Source: Bacillus glycinifermentans (GTDB taxonomy: Bacteria; Bacillota; Bacilli; Bacillales; Bacillaceae). Taken from it: 64,000 bases of DNA. Below, piece after piece: positions 38,339 to 46,184 of this stretch. The DNA lies in the NCBI RefSeq assembly GCF_001042475.2, contig NZ_LECW02000004.1, positions 515,440 to 579,439 of the forward strand, given 5' to 3'. Both the position numbers and the translations under genes were made by a program. Positions within the stretch are counted from its first letter, which is position 1. Each line of letters starts with the position of its first letter. A model generated the notes under the pieces. The model was not told the origin of the DNA and ran no database searches. It worked only from the letters and a program-made list of their open reading frames with translations.

Positions 38339-38467
38339 TTGGAGAATATGAAAGAAAGCAGACGAAAGCATAATAAGTGGGATTTTTCCCCTTTCGCAGA
38401 CCTGGTCGAGCCTTTGTTTTATTTGCTGAGGTGGGCTTTCAAAGGGATCATCAAAATCATCAATTAA
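38339..38467 (+). CDS. 42-residue hypothetical protein (TTG start)
   Basis: Starts with TTG at 38339, 8 bases after the GGAG of AAAGGAGAGG; reads MENMKESRRKHNKWDFSPF and ends in a hydrophobic tail (LFYLLRWAFKGIIKIIN). The longer frame starting at 38285 lacks a ribosome site. Basic head plus short amphipathic tail suggests membrane association. It lies 65 bp after yrzF with a terminator directly after the stop, so it is likely the last gene of that operon. Function unknown. Confidence 0.6.
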   Translation: MENMKESRRKHNKWDFSPFADLVEPLFYLLRWAFKGIIKIIN

Positions 38468-38468
38468 C

Positions 38469-38502
38469 GAAAAAACACTCGCGCTATTCGAGTGTTTTTT
38501 CG
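38469..38502. terminator. Terminator after yrzF and the 42-residue gene
   Basis: GAAAAAACACTCG and CGAGTGTTTTTTC pair over 13 bp with a 7-base loop. It is symmetric and could also stop minus-strand transcription. Confidence 0.85.
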
Positions 38503-38512
38503 TTTGGCTCAG

Positions 38513-38644
38513 TCTAAAGCTAAAACAGACTGAATTTCCTTATTGAGAATCTCAGGTAATGCACACGGACCAGGCATTTCCTTCATCTCCGTCCAGGTTT
38601 CCCAAACGGCAAAGAAATCCCCTTCGGAAAAAAGTGGATTTCTT
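38513..38644 (-). pseudogene. Possible gene remnant downstream of sspH
   Basis: On the minus strand a frame stays open for about 44 codons and ends LNKEIQSVLALD then TGA. It contains FFAVWETWTEMKEMP, which reads like real protein rather than noise. There is no start codon with a ribosome site at its head; an internal ATG (MPGPCALPEI) has GGAG upstream and would give 22 residues. I do not recognise the family. It may be the C-terminal stub of a deleted gene. Confidence 0.3.
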
Positions 38645-38824
38645 TTACTGCTCTTTTAGGCTGGCCAGCGGCACTTCCTGTTCATTTTCAGGCTGGCCGA
38701 GCGGATAAATTCTCGCGGTTTCATTCTGCTGATCGACATGCTGAATATAAATCGGCCGGCCGTTGTAGGTGACGTCGACCATCACCGGCGATTCGACGAT
38801 TTCCTGGGCGCGCTGTGTATTCAT
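38645..38824 (-). CDS. sspH: H-type small acid-soluble spore protein
   Basis: 59 residues starting MNTQRAQEIVESPVMVDVTYNG and containing PIYIQHVDQQNETARIYPLG and QPENEQEV, all hallmarks of the SspH family, which occupy the spore core. The GGAGG site serves either of two adjacent ATG codons (38827 or 38824); the second gives the better spacing. A sigma-G-like promoter lies 30-60 bp upstream, as expected for a forespore gene. I do not recall an ssp gene here in B. subtilis. Confidence 0.88.
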   Translation of the reverse strand: MNTQRAQEIVESPVMVDVTYNGRPIYIQHVDQQNETARIYPLGQPENEQEVPLASLKEQ

Positions 38825-38852
38825 CATGGCATCCTCCTTTAGGTTTTATCCA

Positions 38853-38882
38853 TAATGTGCTCACCGCGCCGCTATCGTATTC
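38853..38882 (-). promoter_or_regulatory. Probable sigma-G promoter of the sspH-like gene
   Basis: Minus-strand GAATA (38878-38882), 18-bp spacer, CACATTA (38853-38859), one mismatch from the CATnnTA -10 consensus. Confidence 0.5.
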
Positions 38883-38907
38883 TTTATGACTGCGTTTTTT
38901 TGAGAGA

Positions 38908-39372
38908 TCAGCGGATTTTGACGTATAACGGCAGATCGGTATGTCCCATTTCACGGACATAGACGAACAGGCTGCCTTTGTGGTGAATCTCATGGCCGAT
39001 CGCAAATTGAATAAGCTGTTCAGCTGTCACTTTCATGCCGAATGTCGTCGTCAGATCGATTTCGCGGTCCAAGTCCTCATCAGTAAAAGATTCGAGCAGC
39101 TTGTTCGTTTTCTCGGTATACGTTTTCGCAAGCTCAGCAAGGCTTCCGTCCGTCTCTTCCGCCTTCTGTTTAAATGCGGCCGGGTTCCCTTCCTTAGCCG
39201 TCAAAGCAAACTTATAAAAAGAGTCGAGAATATGAACAGCCAATTCTTTCGCAGACATTGATGTTTCAGTCGGTTTGTAGTCCAGATGTTTTTCGTCGAT
39301 TTTTTGAATCAATTCTTCCGTCACTGTGCGGTGTGATAAAAATTCCTGAATGATGCTGTTTTTGCGCGCCAT
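38908..39372 (-). CDS. DinB-fold metal-dependent protein
   Basis: 154 residues, a four-helix bundle of the DinB/YfiT type. The likely metal ligands are H47 (in ELAVHILDS), H127 and H131 (in IGHEIHHKGS), the classic triad. Members include thiol-S-transferases for bacillithiol and several enzymes of unknown role; the substrate cannot be told from sequence. AAGGGGG precedes the ATG at 39372. Located between the sspH-like gene and the poly-gamma-glutamate hydrolase, same strand. Confidence 0.85.
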   Translation of the reverse strand: MARKNSIIQEFLSHRTVTEELIQKIDEKHLDYKPTETSMSAKELAVHILDSFYKFALTAKEGNPAAFKQKAEETDGSLAELAKTYTEKTNKLLESFTDEDLDREIDLTTTFGMKVTAEQLIQFAIGHEIHHKGSLFVYVREMGHTDLPLYVKIR

Positions 39373-39452
39373 TTTCGAATTCCCCCTTTTTGATGTGGCA
39401 GATCATAGAATAACATGTTTTTCCTCAAGAATGATAAAATTAAGCTTGCGCC

Positions 39453-40163
39453 TTAACATTTGTCTTCCAATACTTTTCGAACCGCACGGACATACCGATA
39501 AAACGTCCGCGTTTTTGTTTCGGCTCTTTTTTTATAGGAAAAATCCTCAAAAAATTCTTTTCGTTGCGCGGTGCTGATTTCCAGCTGTACGCTTAACCCG
39601 CTTTGGCTTTCGTTGTTGATGTTCTCAGGATTCGTTCCGGCGAATTTCCCGTCCTTTTTCACCAGTTCGGCAGAAAAATCTGATTTTTCGAGCGATCTGA
39701 CGATGGCTTTCGCCAGCCTTCTGTCCGTGCCCCCGACCAAAGTATGCGGCTGGTCTCCCGAATATCCGTGAAACGCGATCGTGTAGTGATATTCTTTTAT
39801 TTTTTGCATGGCCAGCGGCTCATCAAAATTTGTGCTCGTCAGGTGCAAATTTGAATTGTTCTCATCTTTTTTTCCTTCAAATAAATATGTTGAGAAATCG
39901 TCGTTAAACGCGCGGACAAGCTCGCTGACCCCGCCTTCAATTCTTCCTCCGTGGGGAGAAAAAATGAGACAGTCGCTTCCGGCTTCTTCATGATAGTCGA
40001 TGCTATAATTGTTTTTTTCATGCGCTTTTAGTTCCTCGAAATTGGCATATCTGTCGCCTGCCTGGCGCTGAAATTCCTCTCTGGACGTTTTCTCCGCCCA
40101 TCTGCAGACACCATTTATCATCACAGCAGCGATCGCCAAATAGATGAACACTTTCTTCTTCAT
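39453..40163 (-). CDS. Secreted poly-gamma-glutamate hydrolase family protein
   Basis: 236 residues with an N-terminal membrane helix or signal (about 4-20) and the zinc-peptidase fold of the phage PghP / YoqZ / YmaC family. Ligand pattern: H71 and E76 in SPHGGRIEGG and H132 in IAFHGYSGD; AGDRYANFEEL is also typical. Such enzymes cut capsular poly-gamma-glutamate. B. licheniformis strains are known producers of that polymer, so the enzyme may trim the host's own capsule; phage origin is an alternative. AAGGGGAAG precedes the start. Confidence 0.85.
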   Translation of the reverse strand: MKKKVFIYLAIAAVMINGVCRWAEKTSREEFQRQAGDRYANFEELKAHEKNNYSIDYHEEAGSDCLIFSPHGGRIEGGVSELVRAFNDDFSTYLFEGKKDENNSNLHLTSTNFDEPLAMQKIKEYHYTIAFHGYSGDQPHTLVGGTDRRLAKAIVRSLEKSDFSAELVKKDGKFAGTNPENINNESQSGLSVQLEISTAQRKEFFEDFSYKKRAETKTRTFYRYVRAVRKVLEDKC

Positions 40164-40577
40164 GTTTTCTTCCCCTTTTACAGCTTATCTTACAAGTATA
40201 AGGGCATGTCCTCCATGCCTGCCTGTTATATGTTTTTTCGACTTTTTTGTGACACAGTTATTTTACGCTTTACATATTGCGCATTCAATTATGAATAAGT
40301 TCGATAAAAAATAAATATTTTTATTAAAACAATACTTTTTCAGTAGTTTGAAAGATTGATAATTGTTATGAGGAAAATCTGATAAGAAAGTATCCCGGCC
40401 AAAGCCGTTTTTTCTGAGGCCGCATTCTCTGTGAACCTGAGCGCGATTTATGCAAACGGGGTATACGGTTTGATAAAAAAGAAACGAATCGTGTTCATGT
40501 ATAACTGCAAAGTATATTTCATTTTTCATCTCCTTCTGTTATCCTATTAGCTGATGATAAAAGCGCAGGTGAAAAAT
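40164..40577. other. Gene-poor interval with the hydrolase promoter
   Basis: About 410 bp. It contains the promoter of the hydrolase gene, a GGCATG/CATGCC hairpin in its leader (40203-40219) and AT-rich sequence. An 88-codon frame crosses it on the minus strand, but its first ATG abuts the ribosome site; a second ATG in another frame would give a 24-residue peptide (MKYTLQLYMNTIRFFF...). I do not call either a gene. Confidence 0.5.
40260..40288 (-). promoter_or_regulatory. Promoter of the poly-gamma-glutamate hydrolase gene
   Basis: Minus-strand TTGAAT (40283-40288), 17-bp spacer, TAAAAT (40260-40265), giving a leader of about 90 nt. Confidence 0.6.
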
Positions 40578-40760
40578 ATGATAGAATCAGAATATGAAAC
40601 AAAAGGGTATGATTTGACAATAGTTTACGACTATAATCAGTATCCTGATGTCCGTCACGGCCGCTGTGACAATTGTGATTACACGCTCTTCAAAAGCTCT
40701 GTAAAAAACGGGCAATTCTTGCGGGAATGCCGGCAATGCGGCATGAAAAAAAGCATTTGA
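40578..40760 (+). CDS. Two-CxxC mini-protein
   Basis: 60 residues starting MIESEYETKGYDLTIVYDY. It holds CDNC and, 17 residues on, CRQC, a zinc-ribbon pattern, followed by a basic end. The AGGTG site lies 6 bases before the ATG at 40578; a Met 8 codons upstream has no site. Isolated on the plus strand between two minus-strand genes. The function is unknown. Confidence 0.65.
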   Translation: MIESEYETKGYDLTIVYDYNQYPDVRHGRCDNCDYTLFKSSVKNGQFLRECRQCGMKKSI

Positions 40761-40763
40761 TAC

Positions 40764-40789
40764 AAAAAAGCTGCGGAAGCCTCCGCAGC
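40764..40789 (-). terminator. Terminator of the 105-residue unknown gene
   Basis: GCTGCGGA, loop of 4, TCCGCAGC then TTTTTT on the minus strand. It lies in the gap between convergent genes. Confidence 0.8.
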
Positions 40790-40856
40790 CGTGTATCTAT
40801 AAAAAATGCCGGCAATGCTAAAATCAGCTTTGCCGACAAACCAAGCCAACGATATC

Positions 40857-41174
40857 CTATTCGTCGTTATTTTTCTGCACAATCGTTCCGTCAACGGTCT
40901 GACCGAGCGTTCCGTTCAGCTGGGAATTCAGACTGTTGATACTTTGGATATAATCGTTGACAAGGTTTTGAATGGATTGGTTCAGCTCTAAGTTTTGATT
41001 GTTTGTCCAGTCGGCATTGCTTAAATCGACATTGCCGTTCTGCTGAACCAAGTCAGAAATGGACTGGCCAAAGCCAGAGATCATATTGTTGACCTGCTCA
41101 AGGATTTGGGCCGTTTGTGCATTTAATTCCTCTGCATTAACAGCCGGGATGTCATTTTGGAAATTTTCAGCCAT
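40857..41174 (-). CDS. Acidic Asn/Gln-rich protein of unknown function
   Basis: 105 residues, strongly acidic and rich in Asn and Gln (QNGNVDLSNADWTNNQNLEL; SLNSQLNGTLGQTVDGTI), predicted helical, with no membrane segment or Cys. A GGAGGGTGTA site precedes the ATG. It is preceded by yebC and ends in its own terminator. The composition is like that of spore or small coiled-coil proteins, but I do not recognise the family. Confidence 0.7.
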   Translation of the reverse strand: MAENFQNDIPAVNAEELNAQTAQILEQVNNMISGFGQSISDLVQQNGNVDLSNADWTNNQNLELNQSIQNLVNDYIQSINSLNSQLNGTLGQTVDGTIVQKNNDE

Positions 41175-41285
41175 TTATACACCCTCCTTTCCCTTTATGC
41201 CAATCTCCCTCATAATATATGATCCAAAACCAATCTTGTCTCCGCTGCTGTTCGGGAGCGGTTTTGAAATGGTTAAAGACATAGG

Positions 41286-41317
41286 AAAAGGACGCCCTTT
41301 CGTTAAAGCGTCCTTTT
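41286..41317 (-). terminator. Terminator of yebC
   Basis: AAAAGGACGC and GCGTCCTTTT flank a 12-base loop; T-run on both strands. Confidence 0.8.
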
Positions 41318-41320
41318 TAT

Positions 41321-42043
41321 TTAATGAACGTTGGTATACACTTCCTGGACATCATCATCATCTTCAAGCGCATCAACGAGTTTTTCGATTTTTTCCTGAA
41401 CCGGTTCATCAATTTCGGCATACGTCTCAGGGACCATTGTGATTTCAGCGGTCGCAGGCTGATACCCGCGGTTCTCCAATTCCTTTTTGATCTCCTCAAA
41501 TTGCTCCGGTTCTGTATATAATTCAAACAGTTCATCGCTCGTTTCAAGCTCATCAGCGCCTATATCAATGACTTCGAGCATGAATTCATCTTCATCTGTC
41601 TCAAGTTCCTCACGTTCGATGGCAATATATCCCTTCCGGTTGAACATGTAAGAAACGCAGCCTGTCTCTCCGAGGCTGCCGCCGTTTTTGCTGAAAGCGG
41701 TTCTGACGTTTGTCGCCGTCCGGTTTTTGTTATCTGTTAAACATTTGACCATTACAGCGACACCGGAAGGGCCGTACCCTTCATAGGTAATTTCCTCATA
41801 GTGGCTGCCGTCCTGATTTCCGGCCGCCTTTTTGATCGCACGGTCAATGTTATCATTCGGCATGTTTGCCCCTTTGGCTTTATCGATTGCGAGACGCAGG
41901 CTTGCGTTGGTTTCCGGATCAGGTCCGCCCCCTCTTGCCGCAACATAGATTTCTTTGGCAAGCTTCATGAAAATTTTGCCCCGCTTTGCATCTTGGGCAT
42001 TTTTTCGTTTCTGAATGTTTTTCCATTTAGAATGGCCAGCCAT
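41321..42043 (-). CDS. yrbC: YebC/TACO1-family translation or transcription factor
   Basis: 240 residues. Classic opening [21 protein letters not shown] and the central [17 protein letters not shown]; acidic C-terminal tail ([17 protein letters not shown]). Members bind DNA or relieve ribosome stalls at proline runs; this one is nearer the longer YebC I type. GGAGG precedes the ATG. Between coxA and the 105-residue unknown gene. Confidence 0.93.
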   Translation of the reverse strand: MAGHSKWKNIQKRKNAQDAKRGKIFMKLAKEIYVAARGGGPDPETNASLRLAIDKAKGANMPNDNIDRAIKKAAGNQDGSHYEEITYEGYGPSGVAVMVKCLTDNKNRTATNVRTAFSKNGGSLGETGCVSYMFNRKGYIAIEREELETDEDEFMLEVIDIGADELETSDELFELYTEPEQFEEIKKELENRGYQPATAEITMVPETYAEIDEPVQEKIEKLVDALEDDDDVQEVYTNVH

Positions 42044-42123
42044 GACTTTCTACCTCCAAACAAATTGAGTCGTCTCTATGTATCACTTTAAACGTTTTTG
42101 CCCGGTTTTGTAAAGAAAACGGG

Positions 42124-42149
42124 AAAATGCCGGGCGTTCGGGCCCGGCA
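42124..42149 (-). terminator. Terminator of coxA
   Basis: TGCCGGGC, 6-base loop, GCCCGGCA then TTTTCCCGTTTT on the minus strand. Confidence 0.8.
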
Positions 42150-42158
42150 CTTTGCTTG

Positions 42159-42782
42159 TCACTGGTTCCGCAGGCGGTTCAAATGCTCGTTCGTGGTGTC
42201 CCCGCGATCCCATACGTTTTGGAAATTGTTATTCATTTCCCGAAGTCTGGTGAATGCGCCATTGTCGGCTGTGATTTGAACGGTACGATTGCCGGCAAAG
42301 TCTTTGGCCGTTTTTCTGATTTGATTTTTATCATCATTCGTCAGCCTTTTGTCGGCACGCACGGCGATGATGACCGTTTGGTCTGTTACAACCGCCTGGC
42401 TTTCGTTAATATCGTCCATTTTATTGACTCGTTCGGTGATGTTCCGTGAGATGTTGCGGTTTTGCGGCGTGTTATATCCGGTGTTGGCCGCATTTACCAA
42501 ATGGTTGTGATAATTCATGTCTCCCCTGCTGTACGTTCCATCCCCGGTCGGAATGCGATTGTCATTCGATACGTTCGTTGTGCCGTTTCGGCCGTTCATA
42601 TTTTCCATCATGTCGGTTACAGGACCGTCTTGATCGAAACCGGCATCACGCTCCGGATCGTTTGAATAATATCCGACCGGACGCGTATTGTTTCTCGTAT
42701 CCATGGCATTGTTATAACCGCATGCTGAAAGACCCGCCGTTAAAAGCAAGACACTAGAGAACACTTTCAGCTTCTTATCCAA
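42159..42782 (-). CDS. coxA: Spore cortex lipoprotein CoxA (YhcN/YlaJ family)
   Basis: 207 residues from a TTG at 42782, preceded by a GGGGGG site; the longer upstream frame has no site. The lipobox LLTAGLSAC gives Cys21 as anchor. The C-terminal YhcN/YlaJ domain (VVTDQTVIIAVRADKRLT ... VQITADNGAFTRLREM) is clear, and the middle is Asn-rich. In B. subtilis CoxA is a cortex protein encoded next to safA, as here. Confidence 0.88.
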   Translation of the reverse strand: MDKKLKVFSSVLLLTAGLSACGYNNAMDTRNNTRPVGYYSNDPERDAGFDQDGPVTDMMENMNGRNGTTNVSNDNRIPTGDGTYSRGDMNYHNHLVNAANTGYNTPQNRNISRNITERVNKMDDINESQAVVTDQTVIIAVRADKRLTNDDKNQIRKTAKDFAGNRTVQITADNGAFTRLREMNNNFQNVWDRGDTTNEHLNRLRNQ

Positions 42783-42923
42783 TGGTTGAACCCCCCGTGA
42801 AAACCGCTTTAATGTTTGAGCATGACGCTCATTTTTAGGATGTGCGGGATGCCGGGAGTTACCCTTGACAGTTATAGACAATACGCTCTCTTTGGTATGA
42901 AGCGCTTAAGGAAAGATGACATT

Positions 42924-42950
42924 AAAAAAGGAACGATATATCATCGTCCC
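42924..42950 (-). terminator. Terminator of safA
   Basis: Minus-strand GGGACGAT, 5-base loop, ATCGTTCC then TTTTTT. Confidence 0.75.
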
Positions 42951-42958
42951 GAATGAAA

Positions 42959-44113
42959 TCAGTCTTCATCCTCTTCCGGTCTGCTAAACATTTGCCCTGC
43001 AGCCGGCTGCTGTCCGTATGCGCCTGTCTCGTAAGGTGCACCCATTTGCGGCATTTGTCCGGGCATTTGTCCGTATGGCATGCCGCCGGGGTAGCCTGTC
43101 GGATAGCCTCCCGAATATTGCGCCGGTCCGCATCCGCAGTCTTCTTCACCGGCGTGCGCGATGTTCGGGTCACCCGTGTGTCCGACATTCGGCGGCGCAA
43201 ATGAAGGGTACGTTTGACTCGGATAAGCTCCGAAAGACAGCATGTAGGCCGGAGCCGTCATGGGCTGATGATGGTGGGTGTGATGATGGCCGGCATTGTC
43301 GTGTCCGGCGTTTTCCCCGCCTTCATATTCTGCCGGAGATACATAGCCATGATGCGCATAAGGCATATAATGCATGTGGGCAGGATAGTGGTGCCACGGA
43401 TGGCACAAACCAGAACCCGGCAATACCGGCGAAACCGGAATCAAGCAACCCGGATAATACGGATAGTGATGAAAGTAGTGCGGATGATGATAATATCCGG
43501 CTGCTGCTACGTTCGGCATCCCGTGGTAGGCAGGGGGTTCCTCAGCTGCTGCGCCTGCATGCTGAGGGTTCGGAACGTTTGGATAGTTGACGTTTTCCAT
43601 TTTACTCTCCTCCTCATTTGTCCATGGAAAATACATGTTTGACTCTTTCTCTTGATGTTCATAAGGTTTTGGAGGTACAAACGGCTGATGAAGCTGATTT
43701 ACATTTTGATAAAGATTGGAAATATCGCCTTCCGGCAAACCTGGCTGCCCCAGATTTGGAACAGGCGGAACATACGGGATCGAAGGCTTTTCTTTCATCT
43801 TTACGTCTTCGATTTCCACTTTTTCTTTAGGCTTTTCTTGTGCAAATGGGTGCTCCATTTTTGGAAGTTCCTTTTTGGGAAGTTCCTTTTTAGGCAATCC
43901 CTTCTTTTTAGGTAATTCCTTCCGCATATTGAGCTGTTCTTCTTCTTTTTTGACCGGCACTCCTCCAGACGGTACTTTTATTTTCATTCCGGGCATGATC
44001 AGATCCGGGTTGCTCAGCTGAGAATTTAATTTCTTCAATTCCTGAAAGTCTACTTCGTATCTTTCTGCAATTTTTTCCAGAGAGTCGCCCTTTTGGACAA
44101 TATGAATTTTCAA
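42959..44113 (-). CDS. safA: Spore coat morphogenetic protein SafA
   Basis: 384 residues. The N-terminal LysM domain (about 1-50, IHIVQKGDSLEKIAERYEVD) binds the cortex. A Lys/Pro/Leu repeat follows (KKELPKKELPK, 66-86), then a His/Tyr/Pro-rich region (YHHPHYFHHYPYYPG) and a Gly/Pro/Tyr/Gln C terminus. It is the hub of inner-coat assembly. A strong internal ribosome site and Met172 predict a second product like the C30 form known in B. subtilis. Downstream of nadA, with coxA after it. Confidence 0.92.
   Translation of the reverse strand: MKIHIVQKGDSLEKIAERYEVDFQELKKLNSQLSNPDLIMPGMKIKVPSGGVPVKKEEEQLNMRKELPKKKGLPKKELPKKELPKMEHPFAQEKPKEKVEIEDVKMKEKPSIPYVPPVPNLGQPGLPEGDISNLYQNVNQLHQPFVPPKPYEHQEKESNMYFPWTNEEESKMENVNYPNVPNPQHAGAAAEEPPAYHGMPNVAAAGYYHHPHYFHHYPYYPGCLIPVSPVLPGSGLCHPWHHYPAHMHYMPYAHHGYVSPAEYEGGENAGHDNAGHHHTHHHQPMTAPAYMLSFGAYPSQTYPSFAPPNVGHTGDPNIAHAGEEDCGCGPAQYSGGYPTGYPGGMPYGQMPGQMPQMGAPYETGAYGQQPAAGQMFSRPEEDED
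43605..43615 (-). promoter_or_regulatory. Internal ribosome site for the short SafA form
   Basis: GAGGAGGAGAG on the minus strand lies 4 bases (core GGAGGAG about 7) before ATG at 43600, codon 172 of safA. Translation from it would give a 213-residue C-terminal product without the LysM domain. Confidence 0.8.
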
Positions 44114-44226
44114 CGTTTTCCCCTCCTATGCAAAAACGTGAACGAACGCATTAGAATAACAAATATGTTTCCTCACAAATTTATGCGGAAATAGACGGGG
44201 TTATGATAAAAACTTGTTCTTCGGCG

Positions 44227-45330
44227 TCAGCTGATGCTTAACATCCTATTGAGAGCGCTGATGGCATCTTTTGTGATGTATTCTTCAACCTTTATGACGC
44301 CGGCCGGTTCGCCTTTATCGATTTGCTCTAATGACCACAGCAAATGAGGCATGTCGATTCTGTTCATCGTCAGGCACGGGCACATGTCCGGATTGAGAGA
44401 TTCGATTTGTTTGTCAGGATGCTCGTTGATGATTCTCTGTACAAGGTTCATCTCTGTTCCAATCGCCCATTTGCTCCCCGGTTCAGCCTTGTTGATGGTG
44501 TCGATGATGTATTTCGTAGAACCGCTGAAATCGCTCTGCATCACGACTTCGTGTGTACATTCGGGATGAACAATGACATTGATGGCGGGATCGCGTTCTT
44601 TTATGCTTTTGATATTGTTCACGGTAAATTTTTCGTGAACTGAACAATGCCCCCTCCACAAAATGACCTTTATCTCCTGCACATCCCCATCGTACAGCAG
44701 CTTTTCTTCAATAGGATCCCAAACTGCCATCCGGTTGAGGGGAATGCCGAGATCATATGCCGTATTGCGTCCCAGATGCTGATCCGGAAGAAATAAAATC
44801 CGCTTCTTTTGTGTAAGCGCCCATCTCAGTATATGTTTCGCGTTCGATGATGTGACTGCAGCTCCTCCGTTTCTTCCGGTAAAAGCTTTAATTTCAGCCG
44901 TCGAATTCACATATGTGAGCGGAATGATCGTCTCTCCGAATATGTCCGTCAGCTTTTCCCACGCCTTGTTTGTTTGCTGCATGTTGGCCATATCAGCCAT
45001 TGAGCAGCCGGCTCTCATATCAGGCAAAACGACGACCTGATCGTTTTCCGTCAGCATATCTGCGGTTTCTGCCATAAAATGCACCCCGCAAAACGCAATA
45101 TATTCCGCTTTGTTGTTTTGCTGCGCCACTTGGGCGAGCTGCAATGAATCCCCTGTGGCGTCCGCAAATTGGATGACTTCATCTTTTTGATAGTGATGGC
45201 CTGGGATAAACAGCTTTTCTCCGTATTTCTTTTTGATATGCAAAATTCTCTTCTTCATTTCTTCATCAGGCAGCTCTTTATAAGAGTCGGGCATCATCAT
45301 CTTTTTGTTCATCATGTTTAAAATCGACAT
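44227..45330 (-). CDS. nadA: Quinolinate synthase (4Fe-4S)
   Basis: 367 residues. Condenses iminoaspartate with dihydroxyacetone phosphate. Three cysteines match the known Bacillus cluster ligands: C109 (MRAGCSM), C229 (WRGHCSVH) and C319 (DMCPCLT). GGGAGAG precedes the ATG, which overlaps the nadC stop by 13 bases. Third gene of nadBCA. Confidence 0.96.
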   Translation of the reverse strand: MSILNMMNKKMMMPDSYKELPDEEMKKRILHIKKKYGEKLFIPGHHYQKDEVIQFADATGDSLQLAQVAQQNNKAEYIAFCGVHFMAETADMLTENDQVVVLPDMRAGCSMADMANMQQTNKAWEKLTDIFGETIIPLTYVNSTAEIKAFTGRNGGAAVTSSNAKHILRWALTQKKRILFLPDQHLGRNTAYDLGIPLNRMAVWDPIEEKLLYDGDVQEIKVILWRGHCSVHEKFTVNNIKSIKERDPAINVIVHPECTHEVVMQSDFSGSTKYIIDTINKAEPGSKWAIGTEMNLVQRIINEHPDKQIESLNPDMCPCLTMNRIDMPHLLWSLEQIDKGEPAGVIKVEEYITKDAISALNRMLSIS

Positions 45331-46184
45331 TTTGTTATCTCTCCCATTTTCTTCAAATTGACATTCATGCTGATATCGAGGGCTTTCGCCGAATGCGTCA
45401 AATAACCCAGTGAAATGTAGTCAACACCTGTCCCCCTGTATAACGGCAAATTTTCGAACGTAATGCCGCCCGATGCTTCCGTTATAATGCCCGGGGGCGT
45501 CATGTCCGCAAATTTCCGAACCGTCTCCGGAGAACAGTTGTCAAACATAATGATGTCCGCTTCAGCTTCGATCGCCTCGGCGAGCTCTGTCTCTGATTCG
45601 ATCTCCACTTCGATCTTGATCATGTGCCCGCAGGCTGCCCGCGCTTTTTCAACAGCTTTTCGGATCGAGCCGCAGGCGGCAATATGGTTGTCTTTGATCA
45701 TGACCCCTCCGTCGAGTCCAAAGCGGTGATTTGCGCCGCCGCCCGTTTTGACGGCGTGTTTTTCAAGCATGCGGAGCCCGGGAGTCGTCTTTCTCGTGTC
45801 ACATATTCTGATCTCAGGGTCATTTAAACGCAAGACCGACTGCTTTGTCAGCGTGGCGATGCCTGACATTCGCTGAATGAGGTTTAAAACGACCCGCTCA
45901 CCTGTCAAAAGCGAGGCTGCCGGTCCTTTGAGCCTGGCGATTACTTCCCCTTTTTCAACGGGCTCACCGTCATTTTTATCGATGTCGACGGCGATTTTGC
46001 TATCGATCAGCCCAAATCCTTCCTTTACAACCATCGCACCTGCAAACAAGCCGTTTTCCTTCGCAGAAATGAAAGCCTCGCATTCCTGCTCTTCGGCAAA
46101 AATGGCTTGGGACGTGAGATCTCCCCAGCCGATGTCTTCTTTGAAAAATTGTTCGAGCATGCGCTTAAGCGTGAGCTGCTGCAT
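45318..46184 (-). CDS. nadC: Nicotinate-nucleotide pyrophosphorylase (carboxylating)
   Basis: 288 residues. Turns quinolinate and PRPP into nicotinate mononucleotide. Family segments [30 protein letters not shown], shown here only in part as [11 protein letters not shown] and [10 protein letters not shown], and the [11 protein letters not shown] phosphate loop are seen. The start lies 20 bases inside nadB, so translation is coupled. It is the middle gene of the operon. Confidence 0.96.
   Translation of the reverse strand: MQQLTLKRMLEQFFKEDIGWGDLTSQAIFAEEQECEAFISAKENGLFAGAMVVKEGFGLIDSKIAVDIDKNDGEPVEKGEVIARLKGPAASLLTGERVVLNLIQRMSGIATLTKQSVLRLNDPEIRICDTRKTTPGLRMLEKHAVKTGGGANHRFGLDGGVMIKDNHIAACGSIRKAVEKARAACGHMIKIEVEIESETELAEAIEAEADIIMFDNCSPETVRKFADMTPPGIITEASGGITFENLPLYRGTGVDYISLGYLTHSAKALDISMNVNLKKMGEITKCRF

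Noticed and set aside
40357..40371. Fur-box-like TGATAATTGTTATGA
   Set aside because: It matches 13 of 15 positions, but no iron-related gene or promoter lies next to it.
40263..40529. 88-codon open frame on the minus strand
   Set aside because: Its ATG directly abuts the ribosome site, the composition is not protein-like, and it crosses the promoter of the hydrolase gene.
43200..43600. Repetitive His/Pro/Tyr-coding sequence, considered as a DNA repeat array
   Set aside because: It is low-complexity coding sequence of safA; no regular spacer-repeat unit, so not a CRISPR.
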